A DNA stretch of 64,000 nucleotides from Frigoribacterium sp. VKM Ac-2836 (GTDB taxonomy: Bacteria; Actinomycetota; Actinomycetes; Actinomycetales; Microbacteriaceae), in NCBI RefSeq assembly GCF_013248995.1, contig NZ_JABRPK010000002.1, positions 124,001-188,000 on the forward strand, given 5' to 3'. This document shows, piece by piece, positions 61,886 through 64,000 of the stretch. The notes beneath the pieces were generated by a model that saw nothing but the letters and a program-made list of their open reading frames with translations, ran no database searches and had not been told where the DNA came from. The position numbers and the translations under genes are program-made. Positions within the stretch are counted from its first letter, which is position 1. Every line of letters starts with the position of its first letter.

Positions 61886-62425
61886 ATGTCAACGCACACC
61901 GCTGTCGCAACCCTCAAGACCAACCACGGCACCATCAAGGTGAACCTCTTCGGTGACCACGCCCCGAAGACGGTCGCGAACTTCGTCGGCCTCGCCACCG
62001 GCACGAAAGAGTGGACCCACCCGGCCACCGGCAAGGTCAGCACCGACAAGCTCTACGACGGCGTGGTCTTCCACCGCATCATCAAGGACTTCATGCTCCA
62101 GGGCGGCGACCCGCTCGGGCAGGGAGTCGGCGGGCCCGGCTTCCAGTTCGACGACGAGATCCACCCCGAGCTCAACTTCAACGCTCCATACATCTTCGCC
62201 ATGGCCAACGCCGGCACGCGCGGGGGCAAGGGCACCAACGGTTCGCAGTTCTTCATCACGACGGTTCCGACCCCGTGGCTGCAGGGCAAGCACACCATCT
62301 TCGGTGAGGTCGCCGACGACGAGTCCAAGAAGGTCGTCGACGCGATCGAGGCCGTCAAGACCGACGCGCGCGACAAGCCCCTCGAGGACGTGGTGCTCGA
62401 GAGCGTCACCATCGACGAGGTCTAG
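61886..62425 (+). CDS. Peptidyl-prolyl cis-trans isomerase, cyclophilin type
   Basis: The 179-residue cytoplasmic cyclophilin (no signal peptide) has FHRIIKDFMLQGGDPLGQGVGGPGFQFDDE, then FAMANAGTRGGKGTNGSQFFITTVPTPWLQGKHTIFGEV, the complete active-site set. It speeds proline isomerisation during folding. It lies just before the rhomboid gene with no gap and is conserved near gyrA in actinobacteria (ppiA). A -10-like GAGAAT lies six bases before the ATG. Confidence 0.95.
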   Translation: MSTHTAVATLKTNHGTIKVNLFGDHAPKTVANFVGLATGTKEWTHPATGKVSTDKLYDGVVFHRIIKDFMLQGGDPLGQGVGGPGFQFDDEIHPELNFNAPYIFAMANAGTRGGKGTNGSQFFITTVPTPWLQGKHTIFGEVADDESKKVVDAIEAVKTDARDKPLEDVVLESVTIDEV

Positions 62426-63274
62426 GTGACCGATCCGCACGATCGGGCGAACTACTGCTACCGGCACCCCGACCGGCAGAGCTTCGTCCTCTGCCAGCGG
62501 TGCGGCCGCACCATCTGTGGTGAGTGCCAGACACCCGCCGCCGTCGGTGTGCACTGCCCGGAGTGCGTGAAGGAGGCGCGGGGCAACGCACCGCGCCTCC
62601 AACCGCAGGTCGTCGGTCGGGTCCGCAGCGCGTCGCGGCGTGGAGTGCCCGTGGTCACCTACGGCATCATCGGTGTGACTCTCGCGGTCTTCCTGTTGCA
62701 GCTCGTGACCGGGACGGGCAACGGCGTCGTCACGAGGGCCCTGGCCTTCTACGCACCACTCGAGATCGTGCAGCCGTGGCGTGCCGTGACGACGATGCTC
62801 GTCCACGGCAGCATCCTGCACATCCTCTTCAACATGTACTCGCTGTACATCTTCGGAGCAGAGCTCGAACGTCAGCTGGGTCGAGGTCGGTTCGCCGCGC
62901 TCTACTTCTTGTCCGGCATCGGTGGGTCGGCGGCCGTGGCCCTGTTGGCTCCGGGTAATTTCGTCGTTGGTGCCTCCGGCGCGATCTTCGGCTTGATGGC
63001 TGCGTTCTTCGTCATAGCCCGCAGTCTCGGCGGTCGGAGCATCCAGCTCCTGGTGCTCGTCGGCATCAACCTGGCGATCGGCTTCATCGTGCCCGGCATC
63101 GCCTGGCAGGCCCACCTCGGCGGGATCGTCGTGGGCGGGGTCATCGCGTTCCTCTTCTCGAAGACCCGTCATCGGTCCAAGCGCGCGGTGCAGATCGCCG
63201 TGCTCGTCGCGATCGGCGTCGTCGTGGTCGCGGCCCTCCTCGTCAGATCGGCTCAGCTCGTGGGACTGCTCTGA
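62426..63274 (+). CDS. Rhomboid family intramembrane serine protease
   Basis: The 282-residue protein has an N-terminal zinc-binding B-box-like segment (YCYRHPDRQSFVLCQRCGRTICGECQTPAAVGVHCPECV) and six or more membrane helices. The rhomboid catalytic Ser is in NFVVGASGAIFGLM and His in GIAWQAHLGGIVVGG, with ATTMLVHGSILHILFNMYSLYIFG, the L1/HxxxN region. It cleaves membrane proteins inside the bilayer. The GTG start follows the cyclophilin stop without a gap. A pair of dispersed-repeat cores (62571-62600) encodes KEARGNAPRLQ between the zinc box and the first helix. Confidence 0.92.
   Translation: MTDPHDRANYCYRHPDRQSFVLCQRCGRTICGECQTPAAVGVHCPECVKEARGNAPRLQPQVVGRVRSASRRGVPVVTYGIIGVTLAVFLLQLVTGTGNGVVTRALAFYAPLEIVQPWRAVTTMLVHGSILHILFNMYSLYIFGAELERQLGRGRFAALYFLSGIGGSAAVALLAPGNFVVGASGAIFGLMAAFFVIARSLGGRSIQLLVLVGINLAIGFIVPGIAWQAHLGGIVVGGVIAFLFSKTRHRSKRAVQIAVLVAIGVVVVAALLVRSAQLVGLL
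62571..62600. repeat. Inverted pair of repeat cores inside the rhomboid gene
   Basis: AGGAGGCGCGGGG is followed closely by the inverted CCGCGCCTCC. It falls in the linker between the zinc box and the membrane domain of the rhomboid protein. Confidence 0.55.
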
Positions 63275-63296
63275 GACGACTGACTCCTGAACGACG

Positions 63297-63326
63297 AGAG
63301 GCGGCTCCCCCGGGGGAGCCGCCTCT
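63297..63326. terminator. Bidirectional hairpin between rhomboid and crgA
   Basis: AGAGGCGGCTCCCCC pairs with GGGGGAGCCGCCTCT. It follows the rhomboid stop by 22 bases and TTCTC comes after it. It may serve both converging genes. Confidence 0.8.
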
Positions 63327-63359
63327 TCTCGTCGGCCGACGCATTGTCACCTGGCCACG

Positions 63360-63383
63360 TTATCCACAGGGAAGTTATCCACA
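63360..63383. promoter_or_regulatory. Two perfect DnaA boxes near crgA
   Basis: TTATCCACA occurs at 63360-63368 and again at 63375-63383, in the same orientation, between the rhomboid terminator and the crgA stop. More distant box-like TTCTCCACA and TTGTCCACC lie upstream of crgA around 63742-63769. Confidence 0.6.
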
Positions 63384-63434
63384 GCGTTTCCCACATTGGG
63401 GATAGTTACAGGCGTGTAAGTTCGAAACTGCGTT

Positions 63435-63668
63435 CTAGCGCCACCGAGTGGTCATCAAGAAGCCGATGAACATGATTCCGAAGCCGACCAAGATGTTCAA
63501 CGAGCCGAGCGACGCGACCGGCAGGGTGCTCTGGCTGACGTAGAAGACCACGATCCAGGCGAGACCGACGAGCATGAAGCCGAACATGACCGGCTTGAAC
63601 CACACGGGGTTCGGCGCGTCCTCGGCGGAGCGGGCGGGCTTCGTGCTGCGGTTCGTCTCTTTGGCCAT
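63435..63668 (-). CDS. crgA: Cell division protein CrgA
   Basis: The 77-residue protein has a basic cytoplasmic start (MAKETNRSTKPARSAEDAPNPVWFKPVMFG) and two membrane helices (FMLVGLAWIVVFYVSQ and ILVGFGIMFIGFLMTTRW), the exact CrgA layout. It bridges FtsZ-ring proteins and peptidoglycan synthases in actinobacteria. It lies divergent from the class E sortase gene, as is typical. Confidence 0.95.
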   Translation of the reverse strand: MAKETNRSTKPARSAEDAPNPVWFKPVMFGFMLVGLAWIVVFYVSQSTLPVASLGSLNILVGFGIMFIGFLMTTRWR

Positions 63669-63819
63669 GGCGCACAGTGTACCGTGAGGCCCTTTTCGGG
63701 ACTGGGAAGGAGATCACGGCCGTCCCCGGCCGCATCGAGTTCTCCACATCCTCTCCACATGTTGTCCACCGAGGCGTCCCCTTGACTCGGAGACACGGGA
63801 CGCCGCCTAGGATCGAATC

Positions 63820-64000
63820 ATGACGGACCACGGGGGTGAGGCCCCGCCCTCGAGGCGCACGACGCGGCGCCGACGGCCACGCGCCTCCTTCGTCAGTGTC
63901 CTGGGTGAGCTGTTGATCACCGCGGGCGTGCTCGTGCTGTTGTTCATCGGATGGCAGCAGTGGTTCAACGACCTCGTCGTGGCCGACGCCTACCAGGACG
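63820..64000 (+). CDS. Class E sortase, N-terminal part (cut by window edge)
   Basis: The visible 60 residues have a basic start ([13 protein letters not shown]), then one membrane helix (GELLITAGVLVLLFIGWQQWFNDLVV), the N-terminus of class E sortases found next to crgA. The catalytic TLxTC region lies outside the window. The family attaches LAxTG proteins to the wall, which fits the LAFTG GH31 protein here. TAGGAT six bases before the ATG suggests a leaderless transcript, though the best -35 (TTGACT at 63782) is 20 bases away. Confidence 0.8.
   Translation, partial: MTDHGGEAPPSRRTTRRRRPRASFVSVLGELLITAGVLVLLFIGWQQWFNDLVVADAYQD

Overview
This window is chromosomal DNA from a high-GC actinobacterium, most likely a member of the Microbacteriaceae. 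It carries the chromosomal replication origin: rpmH - dnaA - oriC - dnaN - gnd - recF - DUF721 - gyrB - gyrA - DUF3566 - tRNA-Ile - tRNA-Ala. It also has parAB with four parS sites, crgA beside a class E sortase, and a DUF6049-murJ pair, all typical of Actinomycetota. The genus cannot be fixed from the sequence alone.

Layout. 1-1.2 kb: the end of an unknown gene and a lone GIY-YIG protein. 1.2-7.0 kb: a zinc alcohol dehydrogenase, an MFS exporter with an ArsR-type regulator, and divergent from these a compact three-gene operon. The operon encodes a 20-residue peptide ending in CGVKG, a radical SAM enzyme and a JmjC/cupin-4 oxygenase. It looks like an undescribed peptide-modification (RiPP) locus and is followed by a decayed copy of the dehydrogenase 5' end. 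7.4-23.2 kb: accessory DNA, visibly less GC-rich in parts. It holds a tRNA-like relic, two related secreted PIG-L deacetylases with a membrane acetyltransferase (bounded by a direct repeat of about 110 bp), a RES/Xre toxin-antitoxin pair, a SinR-like gene with a 51-residue partner, and a tightly overlapping sigma factor - HTH - ImmA peptidase operon. It ends with a large wall-anchored GH31 glycosidase lying between two serine resolvase genes (one broken) and a lipoprotein with an apparently leaderless promoter.

23.4-35.2 kb: dnaB with upstream DnaA boxes, a complete ribose uptake operon (lacI-rbsA-rbsC-rbsB-rbsK-rbsD), the rpsF-ssb-rpsR-rplI operon and the CCA-adding enzyme. 35.4-43.3 kb (plus strand): DUF6049, murJ, trxB, trxA, an aminotransferase and a D-Ala-D-Ala ligase. 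43.3-49.3 kb (minus strand): a gene-free stretch with three parS sites, then parB-parA and rsmG-jag-yidC-yidD-rnpA-rpmH. 49.6-60.8 kb (plus strand): the replication and topoisomerase block. 60.8-64.0 kb: two tRNAs, a small membrane protein, a cyclophilin, a rhomboid protease, crgA and the start of a class E sortase.

A short sequence, GAGGAGGCGCGGGTC, is scattered through the core part of the window. There are seven exact copies plus many near copies, often in inverted pairs. It lies between genes and also inside coding sequences, where it encodes EEARV or TRAS in linkers and tails of LacI, RbsK, SSB and Jag. No exact copy lies between about 0.4 and 26 kb, which fits a foreign origin for much of that stretch. 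The GH31 protein carries an LAFTG sorting signal, so the sortase at the right end of the window is its likely anchoring enzyme.
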